DNA from: Dysgonamonadaceae bacterium
Lineage (GTDB): Bacteria > Bacteroidota > Bacteroidia > Bacteroidales > Azobacteroidaceae
Length of the DNA stretch: 32,026 nucleotides
Assembly: GCA_031256775.1 (NCBI GenBank)
Contig: JAIRPX010000271.1
Location: forward strand, 1-32,026
Direction: 5' to 3'
Below are positions 1-7,517 of the stretch, piece by piece. The first letter of the stretch is position 1. Every line of letters begins with the position of its first letter. Under the pieces are notes generated by a model. It was not told where the DNA came from, did not search any database, and was given only the letters and a program-made list of their open reading frames with translations. The position numbers were made by a program, and so were the translations under genes.

Positions 1-721
1 TGCGAATAATTACTTTTTCGGCAAAAATATTCAATTCGTAAATATCACTACGATTGTTTAAATAACGCAATTTGTTTTGAATACGATTGTCAAAAATCAA
101 CTCTTTTCCCGAAATACTTAAGCAGACAACCGTATCTTTGAATGAATTGTTAAACTGTACATTTTTCTTAATTGTCTGTGCAATAATCGTATAATCATCA
201 TTAGCAGACGGTGCTGGTTTTAACGCCTCTATTCCAAAAGCGGAAAGTTCTGGCGGCGAGGCAGACATCAAAATGAATTTTACATCTTGCATAATAAGTT
301 TGCTGTCAGACTGCGCCGTGAATGTTACTGTGAAATTTCGCACATCAGACTTGTCTGGAAAATACTTAAACCGTCCGGTTGTTTCATCAAAAATAATTTT
401 CCCCTGTGGTGGAAAATCTATTGTATAATTCAACTGCACATTTTCAGATTGCAGAGTATCTGTAAGCACATAAAAGCCAACAGCAATATCTCCTTCGTGC
501 CACACAGTTTGGTTGGGAATTGTTCCTATTTGACGGCGTGGCAAAGAATCCAATTCAATATTGCCTGGATTTAATCTGTTGGCGGTTATCTGTTTATTGG
601 CTATTGTAGCATAATCCAAACTCAACGGAAAACCCCAAAACGGCGAAATATTTACCGTTTCCGACCTTGCGAAAAATCCGGCAAATATCCCCATTAAGAG
701 AATAATATATAATCTTTTCAT
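1..721 (-). CDS. Secreted protein with Ig/cadherin-like repeat, 3' end cut by window edge
   Basis: An open frame runs from an ATG at 719-721 leftwards to the window edge without a stop, giving the first 240 residues. The N-terminus is a signal peptide (MKRLYIILLMGIFAGFFA). Residues from about 75 to 165 read like a beta-sandwich repeat of the putative-Ig or cadherin type, with a core around FDETTGRFKYFPD. That is typical of large surface or secreted Bacteroidota proteins, but I do not recognise a named family. The start lies 5 nt after the stop of the tail-collar gene, so the two are very probably co-transcribed. The C-terminus is missing, so I cannot say whether a sorting domain or other anchor follows. 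Function unknown. Confidence 0.75.
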   Translation of the reverse strand, partial: MKRLYIILLMGIFAGFFARSETVNISPFWGFPLSLDYATIANKQITANRLNPGNIELDSLPRRQIGTIPNQTVWHEGDIAVGFYVLTDTLQSENVQLNYTIDFPPQGKIIFDETTGRFKYFPDKSDVRNFTVTFTAQSDSKLIMQDVKFILMSASPPELSAFGIEALKPAPSANDDYTIIAQTIKKNVQFNNSFKDTVVCLSISGKELIFDNRIQNKLRYLNNRSDIYELNIFAEKVIIR

Positions 722-726
722 ATCAT

Positions 727-1659
727 TCAATATTTAATGATATAGTTTACATAGATGTTTTTAGGGCGATTTTCGCCTCCGGTCGGAACTGTGCGGGAAG
801 CATCAAAATTAACAACAGTACTACCTCTGTCGTTTGAGCCATAATCAGATGCTGTTCCATCATTATTTGTACGTCCGAAAGTTCCAGAAACGCCTGTAAA
901 TGCTGTACCTCTTCCATGCACGTTAAAACTTCCAGTAATATTCCTGATAGCATCACCCTGACTGCTGCCGACCTTATCAGCACTGTTTCCACCTTCTTTT
1001 AAAGGAAGTCGACTGTTTTTATCAGGGTCGTTGGTTGATCCATTGGCAACTCCACGCAGAAACTGACCTCTGGTATCGGGCAGATTAAAAGTTGTAGCAT
1101 TGTCTCCATGTCCCCACGCTGTGCCAATAGCATCGTACAAATCAGCATATTCCGAGCGACTAATATCTCTGCCATCACACAGCAACCATCCGGCAGGTAT
1201 TTTATCCACATCGCCTGCAAAAGCAATCAAAGTTCCGGCAGGTATGCCAGTGGCATTTGTTGCAACTTCAGCATAAGGCACACTGCTTAATGCACTGTAA
1301 CTCAATTCGCGGAAATCGTTTCCCTCCTTAATTTCCACTTTCATCCAATAGTGTACTGCGGCAAAATTAACATCTTTAAAAGTTGCCGCTACGCCACCGG
1401 TTTTTACGCCTTTTCCTACTGTAATACCAATAGTACCTAATGCATCGGTTGTTACATTGTGCATTTCTTCCCAACTTGTCTGTGTGGCTTGTTGTCCGGG
1501 TAAGAGTGAAAAACGCAATTCAATACTTTTTGACGGCAAAACAAATCCATCCACGCCACGAACTACTGCTTGATAATTAAAACCTAAACCACTGTTTCCC
1601 TGACTAAACAAGGCTGTGACTGTCATCAGCAACATTGCTGTAAAAATACTTTTTTTCAT
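727..1659 (-). CDS. Secreted phage-tail-collar domain protein
   Basis: 310 residues. A signal peptide (1-20, ending LFSQ) is followed by a Bacteroidota-type N-terminal module (FNYQAVVRG at 27-35), which is common in lineage-specific secreted proteins that carry various C-terminal tails. Residues about 139-203 match the phage tail collar domain: IPAGWLLCDG, a tyrosine-rich helix, TFNLPDTRGQFLRG. The rest is a Gly/Asn/Ser-rich tail ending in a beta strand, as in tail-fibre tips. No other phage structural genes are nearby and the protein has a Sec signal, so it is more likely a cell-surface or secreted protein using a collar fold than part of a prophage. It lies directly upstream of the truncated secreted gene (5 nt gap). 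Role unknown. Confidence 0.8.
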   Translation of the reverse strand: MKKSIFTAMLLMTVTALFSQGNSGLGFNYQAVVRGVDGFVLPSKSIELRFSLLPGQQATQTSWEEMHNVTTDALGTIGITVGKGVKTGGVAATFKDVNFAAVHYWMKVEIKEGNDFRELSYSALSSVPYAEVATNATGIPAGTLIAFAGDVDKIPAGWLLCDGRDISRSEYADLYDAIGTAWGHGDNATTFNLPDTRGQFLRGVANGSTNDPDKNSRLPLKEGGNSADKVGSSQGDAIRNITGSFNVHGRGTAFTGVSGTFGRTNNDGTASDYGSNDRGSTVVNFDASRTVPTGGENRPKNIYVNYIIKY

Positions 1660-1715
1660 GTAATAAAAAAATTAAATTATATATAATATTACTTCATAAT
1701 ATATTGTTTTTTTCA

Positions 1716-1766
1716 GATTACTTTGTCTGTAATCCAGCGGGGCGGGCTAATTAAGCCGCCCGATAA
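1716..1766. other. Two small inverted repeats in the gap between operon genes
   Basis: This short gap contains a 6-bp stem with a 7-nt loop (gattac / gtaatc, 1716-1734). A GC-rich imperfect stem (ggcgg / ccgcc around 1741-1761) spans the stop codon of the upstream gene. Neither is followed by a run of T in the minus direction, so a classical terminator is not supported. They may attenuate transcription or protect the 3' end of the upstream mRNA. Confidence 0.3.
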
Positions 1767-2682
1767 CTGTTGTAGAAGGTTTTTGCCCTTTTCCCCATGC
1801 AACGCCCACTTCGCGGTAGGCGTCAATACGTGCGCGTTCCAGTGCGCGTTCATCGTAATTTTTGAACTCAAATTTCCAGTCTTCTTTTACGCTGTTCTTT
1901 ATTTCCTTATACAGGGCAACCGCATCTTTGTAGCAGGCGGCGTCGGGATCGATTCGATTGAGATAGATTCCAGCTTTATATGCACCTTCCATATTCTGAG
2001 ATGCAGCCCAGACGCTGTTTGCCGCCATTAAATTTTTCTGGCAAAAATAGTCGATTGATTGCTTGTAGATCTGCATACTTGCTTCGATTGCAGCATCATA
2101 ACCCTTACTACATTCAGGTATGGACGTAGAATAAAACAACGCTTCCTCGTAGTTTTTCATACTTGCCAAAGTTTGCGCTTTTTTAATAATATTTTGATAG
2201 TTATTATCATAATAATTCAACATCTTTTCTTTGCCAAGTTTGATAAATTCCTGTATTTTGACATTGTCGGGTTTAATATTGCGCAAAGCATTGACATATA
2301 GCTTGTTCTCGTTTTTTCCAACTGCCTGCACTTCAAAACTTGTCGATGCAATTATTTTCTCGCCGGAATAATCAATCAATGAAAGTGTTACGCTGATTTG
2401 TTCGGAAATCATCTGTGGGGGACCCGAAATAATATCCTTGCTCAAAACGGAGAATTTCGACACTAAATAAAACTGTCCGGTGCCAGAGCCTGCGCCAAGT
2501 CCGTTTTGCGTAATGATTTGTTCGAGTTTTGTGGCAAGATATGAACGAGCCTCGTCGGGCAATGGCGTAATTTTATTTTGTATATATGGCACTAACAAAA
2601 TTTCGCAATCCTGCGCGTTAAGCGTTATATTAGTAAAGCATATCACGCCTATAATCAAAAATTTAATCATCTTTGTATTCAT
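1747..2682 (-). CDS. Conserved Bacteroidota envelope protein, CsgG/TPR-like
   Basis: I chose the ATG at 2680-2682 (MNTKMIKFLIIG), which starts a clean signal peptide ending LNAQ. The longer frame to 2721 would overlap the preceding gene and put charged residues ahead of the signal. The 311-residue product has an N-terminal half (VPYIQNKITPLP, then a beta-rich stretch and NALRNIKPDN) that I recall from a widespread Bacteroidales family with a CsgG-like feel. Its C-terminal half is helical and TPR-like (YYDNNYQNIIKKAQTLASMKNYEEAL, given here only as a region near residues 155-180). It sits 14 nt after a DUF6175 gene, the usual partner as I recall. Periplasmic or outer-membrane location is inferred. 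Function not known. Confidence 0.75.
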   Translation of the reverse strand: MNTKMIKFLIIGVICFTNITLNAQDCEILLVPYIQNKITPLPDEARSYLATKLEQIITQNGLGAGSGTGQFYLVSKFSVLSKDIISGPPQMISEQISVTLSLIDYSGEKIIASTSFEVQAVGKNENKLYVNALRNIKPDNVKIQEFIKLGKEKMLNYYDNNYQNIIKKAQTLASMKNYEEALFYSTSIPECSKGYDAAIEASMQIYKQSIDYFCQKNLMAANSVWAASQNMEGAYKAGIYLNRIDPDAACYKDAVALYKEIKNSVKEDWKFEFKNYDERALERARIDAYREVGVAWGKGQKPSTTVIGRLN

Positions 2683-2696
2683 AATTTGCAATTGAT

Positions 2697-3644
2697 TTAT
2701 TTTCCTATATTTAAATAACACAACCCTAAACTGTACATATCTACACTTGCAGTGATATTATAAGGCGATTTTTTTAGAAATTTCTGCAAACTTTTAACGA
2801 AATTTTCGCTATCCATTGCCATTCCATCTGCATCGAACAGGGGTATGCGAACAGGTTTGTATTCCAGAAAATTTTCACTTGACCTTGATAACTTAAAAGA
2901 GTGCTTTACAGTGTTTTCATACATCCAGCGCTTAATAATTTCATTAAGTTCTTTGTCTCCATATTCGGTTTCGAGATTGATATTGGCGTCATTTTCAAAA
3001 ACCTGAACAATTACGGTTATTTCTCTGCCGTTTTCTCTAACATCATCAAAATACATTTGCAGGGCATTAATAAAATTGTCAAAATTGGCGACTACGGCTT
3101 CCTGTAAAAGTGTTGGAACATCTGCTGAATAAGAAGGCGCGCCAGTATTTGACGAACCGCCAAACGATTGTTCAGTATAAGGATCAATAGCTTCCAACCT
3201 GTAGTAAAGAGTTTTTTTGGGACCTGTTGTCGTTATGTTAAATTCCAGGGATAAAATAATATCAGTTTTCACTGTTTTCAAAAGCATGTCGTATGGAGAT
3301 TCAACAATACTTGAGCCGTTTTTCGTCCTTGTGTTCTGTCGCGCCTGCTCTCTATCTATGGCTGCCATCGCTGTGGATAAATTTTCTGCTCTAAATCCTC
3401 TTTTAGCCATCAGTTCGTTGATTTTGCTTATTGCCTGCCTGACTTCATTATTTTGCAAGGCAAGTTCATAATTAACAACAGATTTAACAGTTCCTTGATC
3501 ATCAAGCTCTTTCTTGAAACCATTTTTAATGCACCAGTCCTTGTCGGGTATAACCATAACGCTTGGCTGTATTACCGTTGCATCCTGTCCAAATGTCGGA
3601 ATATAAAATGCCATTCCAACAAAGAATAAAATAATTTTCTTCAT
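2697..3644 (-). CDS. DUF6175 family periplasmic protein
   Basis: 315 residues with a signal peptide (MKKIILFFVGMAFYIPTFGQ). The pattern VMVIPDKDWCIKNGF, then KINELMAKRGF, the ESPYDMLLKTVKTDIILSL region and NGREITVIVQVF fits the DUF6175 family found across Bacteroidales. The family has no established function. Its neighbours here, two small paralogous exported proteins and the CsgG/TPR-like protein, are the same kind of partners I associate with it elsewhere, so the four look like one functional unit of the cell envelope. The gap to the upstream lipoprotein gene is 4 nt, supporting an operon. Confidence 0.8.
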   Translation of the reverse strand: MKKIILFFVGMAFYIPTFGQDATVIQPSVMVIPDKDWCIKNGFKKELDDQGTVKSVVNYELALQNNEVRQAISKINELMAKRGFRAENLSTAMAAIDREQARQNTRTKNGSSIVESPYDMLLKTVKTDIILSLEFNITTTGPKKTLYYRLEAIDPYTEQSFGGSSNTGAPSYSADVPTLLQEAVVANFDNFINALQMYFDDVRENGREITVIVQVFENDANINLETEYGDKELNEIIKRWMYENTVKHSFKLSRSSENFLEYKPVRIPLFDADGMAMDSENFVKSLQKFLKKSPYNITASVDMYSLGLCYLNIGK

Positions 3645-3648
3645 ACTT

Positions 3649-4143
3649 CTACTGTTTTAAAATCCCGTCCTTAATAAGTTTATTTCTCAATTCCACGCGC
3701 AAAACCCGCACTACAACACTGTATGTCAGCTGGTCTTTATTCCGCGAATCAGATGAGCGCATAAAGCTGCTGGATGTGCGTTCATCTTCCATCGACACAT
3801 AATTGGCATATTCGCCGCCGTCGCGGAAAAAAGAGTTGAAATAGCTTTCGTATTTTCCTTCGGCGTTCACTTCGAGCAGAAGAGCCTGGTTTTTACATTC
3901 TCCGCTGCCGATAAAGTTGCCTTTGAAAATCACGTCGCGAACGGCGTTTTTCTTTGCCTGCTCAACTGCATCTTTCCTGTTGCGCCCCTTTCCCCATGCT
4001 TTTAGCGTTTGCGAACCGTCGAGTTCCACGCCCAAACATTCGGTTTCATGTTTGTAATACGATGCTACGCTTGATTTGCTGCATCCCGAAACTAATAATG
4101 AAAGCGCTGAGATTATTACTAAAAATTGAATTTTTCTCATCAT
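3649..4143 (-). CDS. Small lipoprotein, paralogue of the next upstream gene
   Basis: 164 residues with a type II signal peptide and lipobox LVSGC (lipidated Cys at residue 21). The mature part contains ELDGSQTLKAWGKG, AKKNAVRDVIFKG and a C-terminal block VELRNKLIKDGIL. These match, in order, the blocks LVKVWVYA, LKKYAVHGVLFKG and GALRKRLVDAGIL of the neighbouring 4156-4629 product, so the two are tandem paralogues, one lipidated and one not. Blocks of this kind recall LPP20-like or CsgG-associated envelope proteins, but that link is inference. 12 nt separate the two genes. Confidence 0.75.
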   Translation of the reverse strand: MMRKIQFLVIISALSLLVSGCSKSSVASYYKHETECLGVELDGSQTLKAWGKGRNRKDAVEQAKKNAVRDVIFKGNFIGSGECKNQALLLEVNAEGKYESYFNSFFRDGGEYANYVSMEDERTSSSFMRSSDSRNKDQLTYSVVVRVLRVELRNKLIKDGILKQ

Positions 4144-4155
4144 TTCTGTTTTTTG

Positions 4156-4629
4156 TCAAATTCCCAATTTGCGTAAAATTCCCGCATCTACCAGCCTTTT
4201 TCGCAATGCCCCTTCCGAAACAGAAACAACCATTCCGTATTTGTATTCCTTACCGACTTTTACACGCTCCATTGAACCGTCTATTTCGGTGGAATAACGG
4301 GCATATTCTTTATCGTTGTTGAAAAAGGCGTCGAAAAAGTCAGCCCTGTCATGCTCTATTTCAGGACTGACCATTGCCCTTTTCTCCTTGCAAAATTCCT
4401 TTTTGCCTGCATATCCTTTGAAAAGCACGCCATGTACGGCATATTTTTTCAAATCATCCGACGTAAGTTTATTGCTTTTGGCGTAAACCCAAACCTTTAC
4501 CAAATAAGTGTCTTCTATGCCTTCGCCAGCACATTCAATATCGTAACGCAACATTTCAGGCTTTTTTGCCTCTGTCGAGAACGTTACAAAACACAGCATT
4601 AATGCTAAAAACAAAACTTTTTTCATCAT
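4156..4629 (-). CDS. Small exported protein, paralogue of the adjacent lipoprotein
   Basis: The start at 4627-4629 (MMKKVLFLALMLCFVTFSTEA) gives a proper signal peptide. The longer frame to 4662 overlaps the stop of the RiPP accessory gene and adds a non-signal sequence. The mature protein of about 135 residues shares its block order with the adjacent lipoprotein (KVWVYA, KYAVHGVLFKGYAG, FFDAFFNNDKEYARY, VSVSEGALRKRLVDAGIL), but it lacks a lipobox cysteine. This is a known Bacteroidales hypothetical family from memory, with no established role. It is the first gene after the RiPP cassette in the same direction, about 30 nt downstream. Confidence 0.75.
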   Translation of the reverse strand: MMKKVLFLALMLCFVTFSTEAKKPEMLRYDIECAGEGIEDTYLVKVWVYAKSNKLTSDDLKKYAVHGVLFKGYAGKKEFCKEKRAMVSPEIEHDRADFFDAFFNNDKEYARYSTEIDGSMERVKVGKEYKYGMVVSVSEGALRKRLVDAGILRKLGI

Positions 4630-4658
4630 TGTGAATTTATCTAAATAAAACGTTAATA

Positions 4659-4922
4659 TCAAACCAAATAAATATCATTCGTATTGAAATCTATTTCCCA
4701 GTTTCCGTTTTCATGGCTTTCCCATTGGTATTTTGACGACATTACGTTCCACCATTCCTGAAATTTTGTAGTGGTTGTTCCCATATCCGTAACCAATTTT
4801 TCATAAAGAGCATCGTCTGTTTTAACAATTTTAGCCAATTCTATCAGACCGTTTTTACGTTCAAAAAGCGATAAAATTTCCTTCTTTTCTTCTTCTGTAA
4901 CTTGTCCTACAATCTTCTTCAT
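4659..4922 (-). CDS. CXXX-repeat peptide modification system small protein
   Basis: 87 residues, no signal peptide, so cytoplasmic. The sequence (KKIVGQVTEEEKKEI, LFERKNGLIEL, KLVTDMGTTTTKFQEWW, WEIDFNTNDIYLV) fits the small accessory family annotated in NCBIfam as a CXXX-repeat peptide modification system protein, which is found only beside the radical SAM enzyme, maturase and CXXX precursor. All three are immediately upstream here. The biochemical role is not established; a helper that binds the precursor or enzyme is a guess. It follows the maturase stop by 5 nt. Confidence 0.85.
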   Translation of the reverse strand: MKKIVGQVTEEEKKEILSLFERKNGLIELAKIVKTDDALYEKLVTDMGTTTTKFQEWWNVMSSKYQWESHENGNWEIDFNTNDIYLV

Positions 4923-4927
4923 ATTAT

Positions 4928-5860
4928 TTAATTTTTATATTTATCCCTTACTTCAAATGGATCTAAATAATCTATTTTTTCTATTTCTCTGTCGGGGAAA
5001 TATCTTTGCAATTCAAGCAATAATTCCCGGCTTGCATTTCGTTCCAGGTGCGCCGTAACACATTGTTCATGCGAAGGCGTATTAATTTCATGTGTTGTTT
5101 TTCTATTGAGCCAAACACATCTCTTGCATTGAAAAGCATCGCATTTTCTACACAGAGGCGCATATTCCAACCTGTAGAGTTGACTGTTTTTAATATTTAT
5201 TCCTTCCGTCAAATTACCGACACTTTCGTTACCGTCTTCAAAATAAAACGCAGGACAAACATAAAATTTGCCGTCAGGCGCAAAAGTTATGCTTTCTGCA
5301 CCGGCATTGCAATTATTCATTCTGTCGAGTAAAATTCTGTCTGTCAAAATATTAATTTGAGATATTCTGCCGTTTGCATACTGTTTTTTGATTTTTTCAA
5401 CCAATTTTCCAAGTATGTCTTTATAAGTTGAAAAATCGGTTTCCGAAAATTTATCAATATCAGAAATCACAATATTCAGTCGATTAACATTTTCTAAAAC
5501 AGGAATCAGTTTTTCGTAGCTGTTAAATAATTCCTCTTTTGAGATTTTGCAAACCAGAATTTCATTTTGATTTGCATCAATGTTTTTCAAATTTTCAACG
5601 CACAAAACGTCTGCATTTTCTTCTTTCAGGCTTGCAGGACAGATTTTTGTGTGGTCAATCGTTTCAATCGCGGTTTTATATTCGTTGGGGAGTTCATAAT
5701 TGGGATAAACAAACTGAACAGTCAGATTTTGTTTCATTGCAAACACAATTCCCGCTTTCAAATCATCTAACGAAATCAACCGGCGTTCCGTTTTCCTATT
5801 TTCATAATGGCAATAAGAAACAGAAGTGTCGTCCAATAATATTATCAAATATTTCAGCAT
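4928..5860 (-). CDS. CXXX-repeat peptide maturase, SPASM-type Fe-S protein lacking the radical SAM triad
   Basis: 310 residues, cytoplasmic. The N-terminal half (MLKYLIILLDDTSVSYCHYE and on) has no CxxxCxxC motif, so it cannot bind SAM through a canonical [4Fe-4S] cluster. The C-terminal half has a complete SPASM-like cysteine set: C184, 12 residues, G197, 4 residues, C202; then C237-x2-C240-x4-C245-x2-C248; and C267. This combination fits the family named CXXX-repeat peptide maturase. Its ATG lies inside the end of the radical SAM gene (7 nt overlap), implying translational coupling and perhaps a stable complex. Likely role: a partner or recognition subunit that carries auxiliary clusters for modification of the cysteine-ladder precursor. 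The exact reaction is unknown. Confidence 0.88.
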   Translation of the reverse strand: MLKYLIILLDDTSVSYCHYENRKTERRLISLDDLKAGIVFAMKQNLTVQFVYPNYELPNEYKTAIETIDHTKICPASLKEENADVLCVENLKNIDANQNEILVCKISKEELFNSYEKLIPVLENVNRLNIVISDIDKFSETDFSTYKDILGKLVEKIKKQYANGRISQINILTDRILLDRMNNCNAGAESITFAPDGKFYVCPAFYFEDGNESVGNLTEGINIKNSQLYRLEYAPLCRKCDAFQCKRCVWLNRKTTHEINTPSHEQCVTAHLERNASRELLLELQRYFPDREIEKIDYLDPFEVRDKYKN

Positions 5861-7059
5861 GTTACAGCAATTTCTTTCTTTTCAAAATTTTCGCGCTCAT
5901 CTTCCAGCTCCAATTTTCTAAACAATTTGTTCCAATAATAATTGTTTGCCCTGACACGCGCCTTGTGCATTTTGCAAATGGCAGTTGCACGCTGATAAAT
6001 GGTGACGGTTTCAGCAGCATCGTAGTTTTCGCCCTGACACCACGCACAACCGCTTGCCACTTCGCAGTCGATACACTCGGCTTTGCTTTGCGTGCAACGG
6101 TCGAGAGTAAGAAACGGTCGCAACAAATTTTGATTGACGCCATCTTTTACATTCCCAATAATAGCCGCTTTCTTTTCCCGTAACGAATATTGCGCAAAAC
6201 GGGTACAGGGATAAAACATTCCCGCAGCATCAACTGCCAGCATCATTCCTGCGCCGCACCAATTTTGATTATCAAGTTCTCTGTCTAACGGTTTACCGAT
6301 ATTTTCAGAGAAAAACGAGCAGGCATAATCTTTGTAAAACTCATTTTCGATAATTTCATCTGCCAATTCAACCAATTGATTTTCAAAAAGAATATCATCG
6401 TTTTCATTCCAAACATCTTCAAAAACCGCATTGATATTGACTTCTTTTATTCCTAATAAATAAAGATGTAATACGCTTTCCTTTATATACGGAATATCGG
6501 GACTGCTAATCGTAACTTTGGTGCCTCCTTCAGGAAATTGCGAAAGCCAGAGCGGAATATTTTTTACCACATCATGATAACTGCCCTTACCATTTTTGTA
6601 AACACGGTTTAAATCGTGTTTACGTTGTGTTCCATCAATGGTTATGCCGATGCTTAAATGTTCACGATTTTTTTCGATAAACTGCTGCACTTCCGGCTCA
6701 TGATAATTCACTCCATTAGTTGAAAAACTGAAACGGTAGGAATTAAACCAGTGGTGGTTTTTCCCAAACAGTTGCACCTTGATATAATCGCAAATCCTGT
6801 CAATCAAATCAATTTCCAAAAACGGCTCGCCGCCAATAAAATCCCAAATAACAGAGCTTTGATTGAATTGCGCTCTGTCATTCAGGATATAATCAATTGC
6901 CTGTTTAGCTACACCAAACGACATACGCTCTTTGGTGTTTTTGCCGACCAAATAACAGTATTTGCAGGCAAGTTGACAGTCTTTGGTAACAATAAAAGTG
7001 ATGGACTTTGCCATTCCCTCTTGCCAATTTTCTGATTGATAACGTATTAACTCCATCAT
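5854..7059 (-). CDS. Radical SAM/SPASM peptide maturase, CXXX-repeat target family
   Basis: 401 residues. The radical SAM motif C28-x3-C32-x2-C35 sits in TKDCQLACKYCYL, and the SAM-binding GGEP is at 76-79. The SPASM domain has C268, 11 residues, G280, 4 residues, C285, then C329-x2-C332-x5-C338-x2-C341 and C362. This is the architecture of anaerobic sulfatase-maturase and sactipeptide/ranthipeptide enzymes, which use a 5'-deoxyadenosyl radical to modify residues of a ribosomal peptide, commonly forming thioether crosslinks from Cys. The substrate is very probably the cysteine-ladder peptide encoded 9 nt upstream. Two possible ATGs occur in tandem (7059 and 7056). The C-terminal residue is Cys401, an oddity at the overlap with the maturase start. 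Confidence 0.92.
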   Translation of the reverse strand: MMELIRYQSENWQEGMAKSITFIVTKDCQLACKYCYLVGKNTKERMSFGVAKQAIDYILNDRAQFNQSSVIWDFIGGEPFLEIDLIDRICDYIKVQLFGKNHHWFNSYRFSFSTNGVNYHEPEVQQFIEKNREHLSIGITIDGTQRKHDLNRVYKNGKGSYHDVVKNIPLWLSQFPEGGTKVTISSPDIPYIKESVLHLYLLGIKEVNINAVFEDVWNENDDILFENQLVELADEIIENEFYKDYACSFFSENIGKPLDRELDNQNWCGAGMMLAVDAAGMFYPCTRFAQYSLREKKAAIIGNVKDGVNQNLLRPFLTLDRCTQSKAECIDCEVASGCAWCQGENYDAAETVTIYQRATAICKMHKARVRANNYYWNKLFRKLELEDERENFEKKEIAVTC

Positions 7060-7068
7060 TTTATAGAT

Positions 7069-7506
7069 TTAACTCGTCATAGTGTAAATGCAAGTATCAC
7101 GACAAGAAGTAGAACAATATGATTTACAAGTATTTTTACAACCAGTAGAACAAGTCCCATTTGTACATTGCGTTTTGGTTTCGGCTAATGCCGTACACTC
7201 ATTTTTACATATTGCCCTACAAGTATAAGAACAATTGCTACCACCACAACTACCACTGCAAGAACCACTGCAACTACCACCACAAGAACCGCTGCAATTA
7301 CCACCACAAGAACCGCTGCAACTACCCGAACATGTATTTGTACATTCGATGCAAGTTCCCAATTTTTCCAATGCTTCTTCTTCGTTAATATCCAAACATG
7401 ATATTAATTGACTGCCAACTACAACTGCGCCCAATATTGGTAATGTTTTTTTTGATGCAATTCTGAAAAAATTGCGTCTTGAGATAATATCTTTTTCTGT
7501 GTTCAT
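7069..7506 (-). CDS. CXXX-repeat RiPP precursor with Tat signal and lipobox
   Basis: 145 residues. N-terminus: twin-arginine motif SRRNFFRIA (R10 R11), a hydrophobic stretch (LPILGAVVV) and a lipobox LISC with Cys37, so the mature product is predicted to be a Tat-exported lipoprotein. An acidic linker (NEEEALEKLG) follows. After that there are 21 cysteines: C52, then every fourth residue from C55 to C87 (spacers mostly SGS, GGS, GGN), again from C92 to C104, C114, and again C119 to C139. This is the hallmark of radical SAM CXXX-repeat target proteins. The gene directly precedes its radical SAM enzyme. No cleavage site for a leader peptidase is evident and no protease or transporter gene is adjacent; Tat plus signal peptidase II could do both jobs. 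Confidence 0.92.
   Translation of the reverse strand: MNTEKDIISRRNFFRIASKKTLPILGAVVVGSQLISCLDINEEEALEKLGTCIECTNTCSGSCSGSCGGNCSGSCGGSCSGSCSGSCGGSNCSYTCRAICKNECTALAETKTQCTNGTCSTGCKNTCKSYCSTSCRDTCIYTMTS
7237..7344 (-). repeat. 12-bp coding tandem repeat of the precursor gene
   Basis: The Gly/Ser/Cys section of the precursor (residues 55-90) is built from imperfect 12-bp units, each coding for one CXXX tetrapeptide, with some larger 24-bp near-identical blocks (for example the ccgctgcaa-containing units). Such DNA can gain or lose whole tetrapeptides in frame by slippage, so ladder length may differ between strains. Confidence 0.75.
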
Positions 7507-7517
7507 TATTGTATGTT

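Noticed and set aside
727..1659. Prophage remnant
   Set aside because: Only a collar domain is present, on a protein with a Sec signal; no other phage genes are seen.
5539..6183. 214-residue plus-strand frame
   Set aside because: It lies entirely opposite the two SPASM genes, which have clear cysteine motifs; no start context or family match.
7161..7388. 75-residue plus-strand frame rich in His, Asn and Cys opposite the precursor gene
   Set aside because: It is the antisense of the 12-bp repeat coding for the cysteine ladder; the composition is a by-product of the repeat.
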